A stretch of 64,000 nucleotides of DNA, taken from the NCBI GenBank assembly GCA_021323655.1, contig JAJPKO010000048.1, forward strand, positions 62,001-126,000, written 5' to 3'. Within the stretch, counting starts at the first letter, position 1, and each line of letters starts with the position of its first letter. Made by a program: the position numbers and the translations under genes. This DNA comes from Acidobacteriaceae bacterium (lineage in GTDB: Bacteria; Acidobacteriota; Terriglobia; Terriglobales; Acidobacteriaceae). The notes under the pieces were generated by a model that did no database searches, had not been told where the DNA came from, and saw nothing but the letters and a program-made list of their open reading frames with translations. Shown here piece by piece: positions 9,842 through 18,977 of the stretch.

Positions 9842-10253
9842 GGAAATCGGAAACTCCTTCGGTTCTTGGGTGTATCGCCCGCATTTCTGTGCGGAAGCGG
9901 ACTTTTTCGCTCCCTGGCATTTTCCCGTCTGAGGCGCTTCTTGCAGGCTGCCCCCTGGCCAGCGAGGCCGGAAGCACAGACAGAAACACGGACAGAGGAC
10001 ATTCTCAGGAACTCAAACGAATTATATAGAAATCAGGGTACAGGCGGTCAAATAGATTGCACGGGGGTGAAAATGCGCTTCGGTCGGCAGCCACGATGCT
10101 AATCGCTCATATAAATCTCAGGGCGATGGCCGATGCGGAGGACAAGGGCGGTGAGTACAGAATCCTGCAGAGAGCAAATGATGCGATGATACAAGCATAG
10201 CAACTTCTGCTTTCCGCGTTTTCCTCATTGCGTTATGACGTAGACTCATAGCG
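9842..10253. other. Divergent promoter region, no gene seen
   Basis: 412 bp between the divergent OmpH and rnhB genes. The AT-rich part (10010-10050) is a likely promoter zone. No conserved ORF or structured RNA was recognised. Confidence 0.45.
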
Positions 10254-11012
10254 ATGTCACCTGCGCGGAAACTTTTATTGGAGCCAGATGGTCCTGAGCA
10301 GGAAAATGTCTCGGCCGCCACACAAAAAATGCGCATGCTGCGCTCGCTGGTCTGCGGCAACAAATATGAAAAAGCAGCGCGCATGCAGGGCGCGACCCTG
10401 ATTGCCGGAGTAGATGAGGTGGGCCGCGGATCGCTCTTTGGATGCGTCGTGGCAGCAGCGGTCATTCTGCCGGAAAACACCCGGATTCGCGGACTCCGCG
10501 ACTCCAAGCAGCTTCTGCGCGAAGAACGGGAGCGGCTGGCGAAGATCATCGAGCAGAAGGCCATTGCCATCGCCATTGAAGAAGTAGATGTGGAAACCAT
10601 AGACCGCATCAATATCTACCAGGCTTCCAGGCTGGCCATGACAGGCGCCGTTGCGAAGCTCGCGCCGCAGCCCGACCATCTGCTGGTTGATGCTTTGCGG
10701 CTTGATCTGCCCTGCGCACAAACCAGCGTGATCTACGGAGATTCGTTGTCTATCTCGATTGCGGCGGCATCGGTAGTAGCCAAACTCTATCGGGACCAGC
10801 GCATGCGCGAGTTCCACGAAATTTATCCTCAGTACGGGCTGGCATCGCACAAGGGTTACAGCACACCTGAGCACCTGGCGGCACTCGAAAAGTACGGCCC
10901 CACTCCGCTGCACCGGAAGAGCTTCCGGCCTGTGGCGCAGACGTCTCTGCCGTGGAAAATGCAGATGGACGAGACGCAGCCAGGCTTCAATTCTTGCAAC
11001 CTGCAAGCGTAG
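10254..11012 (+). CDS. rnhB: Ribonuclease HII
   Basis: Endonuclease that removes ribonucleotides and RNA primers from RNA-DNA hybrids. Conserved catalytic regions: AGVDEVGRGSLFGCVV (Asp-Glu pair near residues 54-55), DSKQL, LLVDA, and SISIAAASVVAKLYRD containing the last acidic residue. The family core begins around residue 48; the roughly 45-residue N-terminal extension lacks recognisable motifs, so a downstream start (for example the Met near residue 26) is possible. 32 bp separate it from the efflux operon, so read-through is likely. Confidence 0.95.
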   Translation: MSPARKLLLEPDGPEQENVSAATQKMRMLRSLVCGNKYEKAARMQGATLIAGVDEVGRGSLFGCVVAAAVILPENTRIRGLRDSKQLLREERERLAKIIEQKAIAIAIEEVDVETIDRINIYQASRLAMTGAVAKLAPQPDHLLVDALRLDLPCAQTSVIYGDSLSISIAAASVVAKLYRDQRMREFHEIYPQYGLASHKGYSTPEHLAALEKYGPTPLHRKSFRPVAQTSLPWKMQMDETQPGFNSCNLQA

Positions 11013-11044
11013 TTGCAAAAATAGAGTCAGTCCCTTTCAACTAG

Positions 11045-12487
11045 ATGGCCCGATTCATTTCCAGCGCGCTGGTGTCTGCATTTTTGTGTATTGCTTCGTT
11101 CGGTGCGAACGCGCAAGGTGCTCCTTCCGCTTCAGACAAGGTGTGGCACAGCGATGTTGAGAAGGGAATCGAGGGCCAGCTCGCAACATGGCCGGAAGCA
11201 AAGTACCCCGTAGATTCCGCGAAGGAATACACCCTCGCCGAGCTGGTAGACCTGGCCGAGGAGCACAATCCTGAGACGAGGGTGGCGTGGCAGCAGGCCA
11301 AGGCACGAGCAGCAGCGTTGGGCATTGCCCGCAGTGAATGGTACCCGGTAGTTGCGGCAGTGGCGGTGGCCAATACCACCCAGACCTATATTATGTTTGC
11401 CACACAGTTCTACCGCCAGGTGTTTGGCAGCTACACGACGGTAGTACGCCTGGAATATCTTGTGCTTGATTTTGGCGGACGAAGCGGCGCGATTGAAGCG
11501 GCCAAGGCTAACCTGCTCGCAGCCAATCTGGCATTCAATAATACGCACCGGAAGATCATCTTCGATGTGATGTCTGCCTACTACCGGCTGCTGAACGCAA
11601 TGGGACAAAGGGCGGCTGCGGAAGTTAGCCTGAAAAATGCGCAGGCCGATGAAGATGATGCGGAAGACCGTCTGCGGCATGGACTGGCCACCAAACCGGA
11701 TGTTCTGGAAGCGCGTGCAGCCACAGCCCAGGCCGAGTATGATCTGCAGGCGGCCATTGGCAGTGAAGCAATTGCACATGGAGATCTTGCGACGGCCATG
11801 GGGCTTTCGCCCGCAACGGAGTTCCGGGTGCAGGACATCAGCAAGCTTGAGCTTCCCAGGGACATGGCCGGGGCCGTAGATGAAGCCATTGATGAGGCAT
11901 TTAAACAGCGGCCTGACCTGCAGGCGCAGCTTGAGCGGTTGCGGGCGGCGGAGGGGCGTCTGAAGGAAGTGCGGTCGGCCTGGTTCCCCACCTTGAGTCT
12001 GAATGGGGAAGCCGGCTACACGCGCGCGCTCGGAATGCAGGACAACCTGGCAGGCATTTATGGCGCAGGCAGGCTTTGGAACGCGAACCTTTCGCTGAAG
12101 TGGACCATCTTCGACGGGACGCGCCGTGAGCATGACATTGCGCAGGCGCGGGCAGAGAAAGCAGCCGCGCAGGCTGAGATTGATTCCATGCGTGACCGGA
12201 TCGCCGATGAAGTCTGGACAGCGTACACCAACATGAAGACAGCGCAGCGGCAGCAGCAGGCGGCAGCCGCGTTGCTGGATTCGGCCAATGAATCGTATGC
12301 GGCGGCGCGCGAGTCGTACAGTTATGGGGTCAGAAATTTGCTGGATGTCGTCTCAGCGCAGAAGGCGCTGGCGCAGGCCGCCTCAGAAGACGTCACAGCG
12401 CGATCGCAGCTCCTGCTTCAGTCGGCCAATCTGGCTTTCGAAACGGGTGAGCTCATCAGCGCGCCGCCTGGAAAGACAATTCCATGA
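11045..12487 (+). CDS. TolC-family outer membrane efflux protein
   Basis: 480-aa outer membrane channel. Signal peptide ends at ...SFGANAQG. Two OEP repeats: YTLAELVDLAEEHNPETRVAWQQAKARAA starts the first (split here into motifs YTLAELVDLAE and NPETRVAWQQAK), and AIDEAFKQRPDLQAQLERLRAAE marks the second (AFKQRPDLQA). Long alternating helices rich in Ala/Gln/Glu form the periplasmic barrel, and the end SYSYGVRNLLDVVSAQ is family-typical. It is the first gene of a four-gene efflux operon; its stop overlaps the next ATG by 4 bp. By gene content it corresponds to MdtP of E. coli. Confidence 0.93.
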   Translation: MARFISSALVSAFLCIASFGANAQGAPSASDKVWHSDVEKGIEGQLATWPEAKYPVDSAKEYTLAELVDLAEEHNPETRVAWQQAKARAAALGIARSEWYPVVAAVAVANTTQTYIMFATQFYRQVFGSYTTVVRLEYLVLDFGGRSGAIEAAKANLLAANLAFNNTHRKIIFDVMSAYYRLLNAMGQRAAAEVSLKNAQADEDDAEDRLRHGLATKPDVLEARAATAQAEYDLQAAIGSEAIAHGDLATAMGLSPATEFRVQDISKLELPRDMAGAVDEAIDEAFKQRPDLQAQLERLRAAEGRLKEVRSAWFPTLSLNGEAGYTRALGMQDNLAGIYGAGRLWNANLSLKWTIFDGTRREHDIAQARAEKAAAQAEIDSMRDRIADEVWTAYTNMKTAQRQQQAAAALLDSANESYAAARESYSYGVRNLLDVVSAQKALAQAASEDVTARSQLLLQSANLAFETGELISAPPGKTIP

Positions 12488-12768
12488 AAAAGAATGTTCG
12501 CAGACCCGTTGGCTTGCTATGGAAGGCTGCTCCGTTCTGTTTGTTCCCGTGGATGGAGGGATGCGGGCGGGCACCGGCCTTTAGCATTCTTGGGTCTTTT
12601 TTCCCGGCCTGGCTGGTGTGTATCGCCTCCGGAATCATTCTTGCCTTGATAGCGTATTGGGCCTTCACGCAGTGGAGGATTGCGAGTGAAATCAGGCCGG
12701 CCATTGTCGTGTATCCCTGTCTGGCGGCCTTCTTTGCATTCACGCTGTGGTTGGTGTTTTTCAGTTGA
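12484..12768 (+). CDS. YtcA-like small membrane lipoprotein
   Basis: 94-aa protein with a probable lipoprotein-type N-terminus (WMEGC near residues 23-27) and two transmembrane helices (about 34-58 and 70-93). The motif GCGRAPAFSILGSFFPAWL matches, from memory, the E. coli YtcA segment GCSLSPAIPVIGAYYPSW, and the neighbours (MFP, FUSC, TolC) are the same as in ytcA-mdtNOP. It overlaps the tolC stop (ATGA) and shares TGATG with the next gene, indicating translational coupling. Its function within the pump is unknown. Confidence 0.85.
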   Translation: MKKNVRRPVGLLWKAAPFCLFPWMEGCGRAPAFSILGSFFPAWLVCIASGIILALIAYWAFTQWRIASEIRPAIVVYPCLAAFFAFTLWLVFFS

Positions 12769-13985
12769 TGAAGATTATGGCGCTTTCAGAAGAAAACCGG
12801 CAGCGCATTGGACGCGGCATCAGCATCGCGGCGATTGTGCTTGCAGCCATTGCCGGATGGCTCGCACTGCGTGACACCACGGAGAATCCGCGCACGGACG
12901 ATGCCGAGGTATTTGCAAACTTTATTGGCGTTGCCCCTGTAGTAAGCGGTCCGATTATGAAGCTGAATGTGGCCGACAACCAGCAGGTGAAGCAGGGCGA
13001 CCTGCTCTTTGACATTGACGAGCGGCCGTATGCCTATGCGCTGGAACATGCCAGGTCGGAGCAAGCAGCACTGGAAGGCGAGATTGTAGACGAGAGCCGC
13101 ACCATTGCCTCCCAGCAGAGTGCCGTGGATGTGGCCAAAGCCAGCACCAGAAGCGCGGAAGCCAACGTTGCCCGCGCGACTGCAGCGATGGACGAGGCGA
13201 AGGCGGAGGTGGCGCACGCAAAGGCCGTCGTAGACCAGGCGGCCGCGGACCTGGCTTATGTGACGAACAATCTGCATCGCATTGAGCCGCTCTTGGTGAA
13301 ACAGTACGTTACGGTAGACCAGGTGGACCAGGCCAGAACGCTTGTCGTCACGCGGCAGCAGGCATGGGAGCAGGCGAAGTCCCAGCTCGCACTTTCGCAG
13401 GCGCGGCTGGATTCCGCCACCGCGCAATACAAACAGGCCGAAGCCATGCTGGAACAGAGCCATCAGCAGGTGGCCCAGGCTACGCACGCCGTCACGACCC
13501 TCGAACCGCTCGTAGCACAGCGTACGGGGCGCAGTTCAGCCATTGATATGGCGCAGTACAACCTCGACAACTGCCGCTACTACGCTCCTTTTGAGGGACG
13601 TGTGACCAACCTGACGATCTCAGAAGGTGCCTACGCCCATGCCGGGCAGCAGGTATTTACGCTGATTGATACGCGGGTCTGGTGGGTGGTGGCAAATTTC
13701 CGCGAGACACAGCTGAAGCACATCCGTCCCGGAATGAAGGCCGATGTCTATGTGATGTCGCGGCCAACCGTACGCCTGCGCGGAGTGGTGGAGAGTGTTG
13801 GCTTCGGCGTTACTCCGGATGCTGATATCGTGGGACGCATCTCTCAGGGGCTGCCCGATGTGCAGCGCACGCTGAACTGGGTCCATCTGGCTTCGCGCTT
13901 TCCGGTCCGGGTGCGAATTGAAGACCCCCAGCCCGACCTTCTACGCCTGAGTGAGTCGGCTGTAGTGATTATTCGCGGCAAATAG
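12768..13985 (+). CDS. HlyD/EmrA-type membrane fusion protein (MdtN-like)
   Basis: Periplasmic adaptor linking the inner membrane FUSC protein to TolC. One N-terminal transmembrane helix (IGRGISIAAIVLAAIAGWLAL). The biotinyl-lipoyl-like half-motif is PIMKLNVADNQQVKQGDLLF, followed by a long alpha-helical hairpin (residues about 90-220, rich in Ala/Gln) and the beta-barrel half YYAPFEGRVTNLTISEGAYA. FRETQLKHIRPGMKADVYV is typical of EmrA/AaeA. The start is taken at 12768, where the YtcA stop and this ATG overlap (TGATG); an upstream GTG-containing extension is unlikely. A later Met at 12777 is possible. Confidence 0.93.
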   Translation: MKIMALSEENRQRIGRGISIAAIVLAAIAGWLALRDTTENPRTDDAEVFANFIGVAPVVSGPIMKLNVADNQQVKQGDLLFDIDERPYAYALEHARSEQAALEGEIVDESRTIASQQSAVDVAKASTRSAEANVARATAAMDEAKAEVAHAKAVVDQAAADLAYVTNNLHRIEPLLVKQYVTVDQVDQARTLVVTRQQAWEQAKSQLALSQARLDSATAQYKQAEAMLEQSHQQVAQATHAVTTLEPLVAQRTGRSSAIDMAQYNLDNCRYYAPFEGRVTNLTISEGAYAHAGQQVFTLIDTRVWWVVANFRETQLKHIRPGMKADVYVMSRPTVRLRGVVESVGFGVTPDADIVGRISQGLPDVQRTLNWVHLASRFPVRVRIEDPQPDLLRLSESAVVIIRGK

Positions 13986-13987
13986 GA

Positions 13988-16120
13988 ATGGCCACCTCCG
14001 TCGCAGTGACGCGCACAGACACAAGAAGCTTTGCGTCGTGGTTTTCTGATTTCCTGAAAAAAGAGCTCGCGCCTTATCCGGGACGCGGCTTTATGGTTGC
14101 GCGCATGGTGATTGCCGCGACCATCACCATGGTCCTCATCATGACATTTCGCGTACCCGGGGGCGCCACAGGGCCACTGTACGCGTTTATGATTTCCCGC
14201 GAGGACCTGGGATCCACTGCGAAATCAGCCTTCAAAGTAATTGTCGCCTTTCTGCTTTGCGGGCTATTTGTTCCTTTTGGCGCGGTCATGTTCGCCTCCA
14301 TGCCACTCACCCACTTTTTGTGGGAGATGGTGAGCATCTTTCTTATCTTTTTCCTCATTCGTACCCTGGGCGATTACAGCGTCGCCAGCGGCGTTGGCTT
14401 TATCGGGACCTCGGCCATTGCTCTGTGGTATCTGCCGGGCCCGGCAGAAATGAATGTCGAGCAGTCTCTGTGGCAGGTGGCTGCTCCCGCCATCGGGGCC
14501 GCAGCGGCCTTCTGTGTGGAGGCCGTTTTCCACGCATTTCGCAAGCAGGACCAGATACAGATCGGTCTCGAAGCCCGCCTGCAAACGCTGGAAGCGCTGC
14601 TTGAAGACTATGCGCAGGGCAGAAGAATTTCCGCGCAAACAGAACGCAGCCTTACTCGATATGCGATGGTCGGCGTTGGATCGCTGCGCACGTTTCTGGC
14701 ACGCTCCAGCCATTCGCCTGATTATCAGGAGAGGATGACGGCACTCGTGTCCGTGATCGGCCGTGCCATAGACTTTGCGGCCGCCATGCTGCATGCGCAC
14801 CCACAGGTATTACCGGAAGACAGGCCTGTCGCGGCAAGGATTGCGCGGCATATCGCCGATATCCGGCAGTGCCTCAGCACTGGCTGCAAGCCCAGCGAGC
14901 TGAATCTGCCCAGTGCATCGGGCGGCGTCGTTCTGCTGAGGGAGCTGGGCCAGATGATTGCGCTGGTCCCGTATATATTTGAAGGGTCCATCTCACTTGA
15001 CCAGTTCCGCGCCTTTGCTCACGCACCGCGGGAAAAAACACCCATCTTTGTTCGTGATGCGTTCACAAATCCTGAGCATGTGAAGTTTGCATTAAGCGGA
15101 TGCCTGGCCGGCATGCTCTGCTATGTGCTGTATGTAGTACTGGCATGGCCGGGACTGGCGACATCCGTGACCACGTGCGTGCTCACGGCATTGTCCAACA
15201 TTGGCTCATCCCGGCAGAAGCAGGTCCTTCGTCTCGTAGGTGCAGTCATTGGCGGTTTTGTATTTGGGATGGGCGCACAGGTTTTCATTCTCCCTTACAT
15301 TGATTCGATCACCGGATTTACTGTGCTTTTCGCGGCTGTTTCCGCCGTGGCTGCGTGGGTGTCTACCTCCAGTCAGCGCCTTTCCTATTGCGGACTTCAG
15401 ATTGCACTGGCCTTCTATCTGATCCATGTCAATGATTTCACCGTTCAAATGTCGCTCTCGATCGGACGCGATCGCGCGATTGGTGTACTGCTGGGCATTG
15501 GAATGATGTGGCTTGTCTTTGAGAGACTGCACCTGCGGACGGCTGTCTCCCAGATGGTGCAGACATTTACCAAAAATCTGCGACTCATGGCAGACCTGAC
15601 GGTGCTGCGGGTCGGGCCTGATGATCCGGCGTCTATTGCGTCGTCGCGCCGCCTGCGGGCCCGCATTTATGCCAATTTTGCCGGCGTGAATGCGCAGGCA
15701 GATGCCGTGCCCTTTGAAGTCGGACCCCGGCGTGCCGTGCATATGGCGGCACGCGACCACATCCGCCGCTGGCAAGCCATGCTGCGCACTTTTTATCTTC
15801 TTGAGTTGGCTCTGCTGCAATACCGGGCCTTCGGACAACTGGAAACGCTGCCGGAAGAGATTCGAGCATCACTCGAGGACTTTCAGCAATCCTGCGCCGC
15901 CATGCTTTATACGATGGCAAGCTATATCGAGTCGCAGCATGAGGATGCACCGGAAGCGAGCCGGGGAGAGATCGGCCACCCCAGATTACCCAGTCAGGTC
16001 GAGTCATTACCGGGTACATCACAGGAAGGAAGCATCGCTTCTATCACGCGCGAATTGACCTCTATTCTCGAGGGTATGCGTGAAGACATGCTTCGCGCGC
16101 CGCTATTTGCCGTAGAGTAG
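13988..16120 (+). CDS. FUSC-family inner membrane transporter (MdtO-like)
   Basis: 710-aa protein with two blocks of transmembrane helices (about residues 33-175 and 360-500) separated and followed by soluble helical regions, the layout of the FUSC/aromatic acid exporter group (YccS, AaeB, MdtO; MdtO is about 680 aa). Conserved FUSC-like segments include GRGFMVARMVIAATITMVLI near the N-terminus and RDRAIGVLLGIGMMWLVFE. It starts 2 bp after the membrane fusion protein stop. With that protein and TolC it should form a tripartite exporter for small aromatic or antimicrobial compounds; the substrate cannot be read from sequence. Confidence 0.9.
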   Translation: MATSVAVTRTDTRSFASWFSDFLKKELAPYPGRGFMVARMVIAATITMVLIMTFRVPGGATGPLYAFMISREDLGSTAKSAFKVIVAFLLCGLFVPFGAVMFASMPLTHFLWEMVSIFLIFFLIRTLGDYSVASGVGFIGTSAIALWYLPGPAEMNVEQSLWQVAAPAIGAAAAFCVEAVFHAFRKQDQIQIGLEARLQTLEALLEDYAQGRRISAQTERSLTRYAMVGVGSLRTFLARSSHSPDYQERMTALVSVIGRAIDFAAAMLHAHPQVLPEDRPVAARIARHIADIRQCLSTGCKPSELNLPSASGGVVLLRELGQMIALVPYIFEGSISLDQFRAFAHAPREKTPIFVRDAFTNPEHVKFALSGCLAGMLCYVLYVVLAWPGLATSVTTCVLTALSNIGSSRQKQVLRLVGAVIGGFVFGMGAQVFILPYIDSITGFTVLFAAVSAVAAWVSTSSQRLSYCGLQIALAFYLIHVNDFTVQMSLSIGRDRAIGVLLGIGMMWLVFERLHLRTAVSQMVQTFTKNLRLMADLTVLRVGPDDPASIASSRRLRARIYANFAGVNAQADAVPFEVGPRRAVHMAARDHIRRWQAMLRTFYLLELALLQYRAFGQLETLPEEIRASLEDFQQSCAAMLYTMASYIESQHEDAPEASRGEIGHPRLPSQVESLPGTSQEGSIASITRELTSILEGMREDMLRAPLFAVE

Positions 16121-16155
16121 TGTGGACGCCGGAAAATGAAGATTGGAGCAGGGAA

Positions 16156-16398
16156 CTAGTGCCGTAAGCTGCGAATTTGCCGCCGGAGAGTAGCGATTTC
16201 GCGCCGAGTGCTGCGGAAGACCGGGATAATGTAGGCCCGGGACATGCGTGGGAGTGCATGGAACATCGAGATCAGCATATTCAGCTGGTCTTTTTTGGCC
16301 GCCAAATCTCTTTCCAATGCGGCAAGCAACTGACCGCGCTCCGGGGTCTGAGCGTTGAGCATTATCCAATGGTAACCATATTCAAGGCGCATTGTCAT
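16156..16398 (-). CDS. Small helical hypothetical protein
   Basis: 80 aa, basic and mostly helical (LLAALERDLAAKKDQLN, STRREIATLRRQIRSL), convergent with the FUSC gene. Codon use looks coding, but no strong ribosome binding site is visible; a shorter start at Met13 is possible. I do not recognise a family. Confidence 0.4.
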   Translation of the reverse strand: MTMRLEYGYHWIMLNAQTPERGQLLAALERDLAAKKDQLNMLISMFHALPRMSRAYIIPVFRSTRREIATLRRQIRSLRH

Positions 16399-16488
16399 CC
16401 CGCAAATTGCCGATTGTTCTCTGACCGGTTACAAATTGGAACCAGGGACAGCACGAATCCCATCACTGAAAATTAGCTGAATACAAGC

Positions 16489-17340
16489 CTAAGCCGAAAT
16501 CATCGCCACGGCAAGCAGGGCGAGCGCCATTCCTGCTTTTTGGCTTCGGGTCGCCCGCTCCTTCAGCAGCCAAATTGCCAACAGAATGGTCCCGGCGGGG
16601 TACAGGGAAGAGAGGATGGCGGCTACATCCAGTCGCCCAGCCAGCGAAGAAGCGGTATAAAGCAGGTTGCCAGAGATGTCCAGCAGGCCGGCAGCGGTCG
16701 CCAGCGGTAAAATGTTCATCCATCGGACGCCCGGGCTCCGCAATGGGGTGTTTCCTCGCCATGCTATATAGATGCCGAACGCAACCGCACAGGCGACAGA
16801 GCCTATGCGGGAAAAAGTCAGCGCCCAGAGCAGGCCGCCTTTCCCTCCAAGGTGAAGGAAATACAGCAGGAAGCCGAAGCACACGCCCGATGCTGCCCCA
16901 AAACCGAGGCCATGCGGATGGACTTCCGCAGACGGAGCATAAGCGATCAGCCAGATGGCCGCTATAGCAACAGCAAACCCGGCAAACTGGAACACGGTCG
17001 GACGGCCATAACTGAAAAGTGACGCCACCACCGGAACCACCGCCGTCAGAACGCCGGAGAGAGCGGCGACAAGCCCCATGGAGCCGAGAGACAGCCCCTG
17101 ATAGAGAAAGAGCAGGCCCACTCCGCCTGCCAGTCCGGCAAGCAGGCCGTAAATCACGGTTTGCTGCTGAGGCACAGCGGGGTGAAAAGCAGCCAGGGCG
17201 AGCAGAAGCAGCAAAAGCCCCAGGCCATGGGCAATCATGACAATCAGGGCGGAAGAAGCCCGGCGCGTGACCAGGCCTCCGCAGAAATCCGAGGCGCCCC
17301 AGACGGCGGCGGCGCCCAGGGCCAGACCGGGGCCACTCAT
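16489..17340 (-). CDS. EamA/DMT-family transporter
   Basis: 283-aa inner membrane permease of the drug/metabolite transporter superfamily. Ten hydrophobic helices arranged as two EamA repeats: the first starts GLALGAAAVWGASDFCGGLV, the second around residue 145 (HGLGFGAASGVCFGFLLYFL). The end, AILSSLYPAGTILLAIWLLKER, is family-typical, where the conserved Glu in LKE closes the pore helix. The ATG overlaps the stop of the upstream VWA gene by one base, so the two are translationally coupled, an unexpected pairing. Substrate unknown. Confidence 0.88.
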   Translation of the reverse strand: MSGPGLALGAAAVWGASDFCGGLVTRRASSALIVMIAHGLGLLLLLLALAAFHPAVPQQQTVIYGLLAGLAGGVGLLFLYQGLSLGSMGLVAALSGVLTAVVPVVASLFSYGRPTVFQFAGFAVAIAAIWLIAYAPSAEVHPHGLGFGAASGVCFGFLLYFLHLGGKGGLLWALTFSRIGSVACAVAFGIYIAWRGNTPLRSPGVRWMNILPLATAAGLLDISGNLLYTASSLAGRLDVAAILSSLYPAGTILLAIWLLKERATRSQKAGMALALLAVAMISA

Positions 17341-18647
17341 CAGCGCATGGAAGCGGAGGGATAGTAACCGTCCCTCGCGGTTACATCCAGTCCTGGCGCC
17401 TCGACCACGACAGTGATCTTGTGGAACTTATCGCTCATCATGTTCGCATGCGTGTAGTAGCCGAGGAAGTACTGTGTACGCGCCGATGATGAAATGGTCG
17501 CGAAGCTCTTCTGGATGCCGTTCTCTGAATACTGCGATTCAAGAGCGCCGCCCGTCGCCAGCGCGAACTTGGGGAGGATATTGTCACGCATGGTAGGCAC
17601 AAGCGGAATGTGCCACTTGTCCAGATAGCCGACGCCCCACATGGCAGAGTCGCCCACCAGTGTGCCATAAAGCACGATGTTGTTGGTCAGCAGATAACGG
17701 ACGACCTCTTTGTAAGAGGCTTTGCTGCCGGACTCTTTGCCATCGCTGATGACGTAGAGGACGCGCAGGTTCTGCTTCGGCTGCTGGGCCAGCGCCTTGG
17801 CTGCTTGCAGAATGGCGTCGTTGAGCGGATGGACTTCCTTCGGGATGGTAATGAAACCCATGTTCCCGCGCTGCGGAGCAACGTTCGGGTCTACGAGCTT
17901 CCCGTTGATGGTCGGGCCGTTATCGAGCGGCCCTCCGGGTGAAATGACGCCCATATCGCGTCCGGAAGCCTTGGCACTTTGCAGAGCCGCGGGCAGTCGG
18001 GCGCCCTGGGCTCCGGTGAACTCGGTGATCATGCGCGGACTGCTGTTGTAGGCAAAGATGGCGACCGAGTCCGCTGGGGTAAAGGCACCCGTGGCGGCAG
18101 AGAGGGCCTCGTTGACCTTCCTCATCACGTCAGAGGGCAGGGTCTGGTCAATCACAAAGGCGACCGAAAGGGGACGCGGGTCTACCGAGAAGAAGGAAAT
18201 CTTCTGACGAACACCATCCTCATAAATTTTGAATTGCCGCCAGGTAAGTCCAGCAACGGGCTGGTGCTTCTTGTCCCGCACTGTCACAGGAACATCAATA
18301 TAGGTAACAGGCACGCGGATGAGGAAGCCTCGTTGCTCGCCTGGTTTTGGAATATAAGGCGCTTCCTGCTGCGGGGCAGTATTCTCCGGCTGCTGCGATG
18401 GCGCGGCGGTCTGGGTGTCAGAAGAAGAAATAGGTCCTGTTGGAGCCGTCGGCGCGGGCGCTGGAGCGGCCTGCTGCTGCAACGCCTCAGAGGACGTACC
18501 TTTTCCAGGCGTGATTTGCCCTTTTATGTTCGACAAATCAGACGAACTGGCTGGCTGGGGCGCTGGCGCGTCCGGAATGCTCTGCTGTTGTTGCTGAGGT
18601 ACCCCCAGCATGGAAAAGGCCAGCAATACTGCCAAGGCGCCTTGCAT
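17340..18647 (-). CDS. Secreted VWFA-related protein (acidobacterial type)
   Basis: 435 aa. Hydrophobic signal MQGALAVLLAFSMLG, then a Gln/Pro/Ala-rich linker of about 90 residues, then a von Willebrand factor A domain preceded by the family motif YIDVPVTVRDKKHQPVAGLT (a variant of the V-x-VxVRDKxGxPVxGL lead). The metal-site (MIDAS) region reads VAFVIDQTLPSD instead of DxSxS, so metal binding is probably lost. YPSASMR near the end is the usual terminus (GYYP). Likely periplasmic or surface-exposed; role unknown. It lies head-to-head with a second VWA gene. Confidence 0.85.
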   Translation of the reverse strand: MQGALAVLLAFSMLGVPQQQQQSIPDAPAPQPASSSDLSNIKGQITPGKGTSSEALQQQAAPAPAPTAPTGPISSSDTQTAAPSQQPENTAPQQEAPYIPKPGEQRGFLIRVPVTYIDVPVTVRDKKHQPVAGLTWRQFKIYEDGVRQKISFFSVDPRPLSVAFVIDQTLPSDVMRKVNEALSAATGAFTPADSVAIFAYNSSPRMITEFTGAQGARLPAALQSAKASGRDMGVISPGGPLDNGPTINGKLVDPNVAPQRGNMGFITIPKEVHPLNDAILQAAKALAQQPKQNLRVLYVISDGKESGSKASYKEVVRYLLTNNIVLYGTLVGDSAMWGVGYLDKWHIPLVPTMRDNILPKFALATGGALESQYSENGIQKSFATISSSARTQYFLGYYTHANMMSDKFHKITVVVEAPGLDVTARDGYYPSASMR

Positions 18648-18977
18648 CGTTTAGAAAAACCCCCAACATCTTCCGCGTAACTTTCTGCCTTGCATAAGAT
18701 TACAGCAGAACAACCGCGCTTCCTTCTTAGATGCTCGAGGCCTCCGTTTGGTGAGTGCTCCCGGAGGACCTGCTGCACCTTTAAGACTATCAAATAGACG
18801 CAGTGCGGGTGTTTGTGGAGCGAAATGAGTCTTTGTTATTTCCCTGGCTCAGGTATAAATGGCCGTATCCAGCATTTCCTTGATCACACCAAGCCCTTGC
18901 CCTCTGAGCCCTGACCCCTAATCCCTGCGCGTGTAATAGACCTTTCTTCACCGTACTCCGTCCAATACAGTAGAACC
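18648..18977. other. Divergent promoter region between the two VWA genes
   Basis: 330 bp with no credible ORF. It must hold the promoters of both VWA genes; a clear -35/-10 pair was not identified. Confidence 0.5.
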
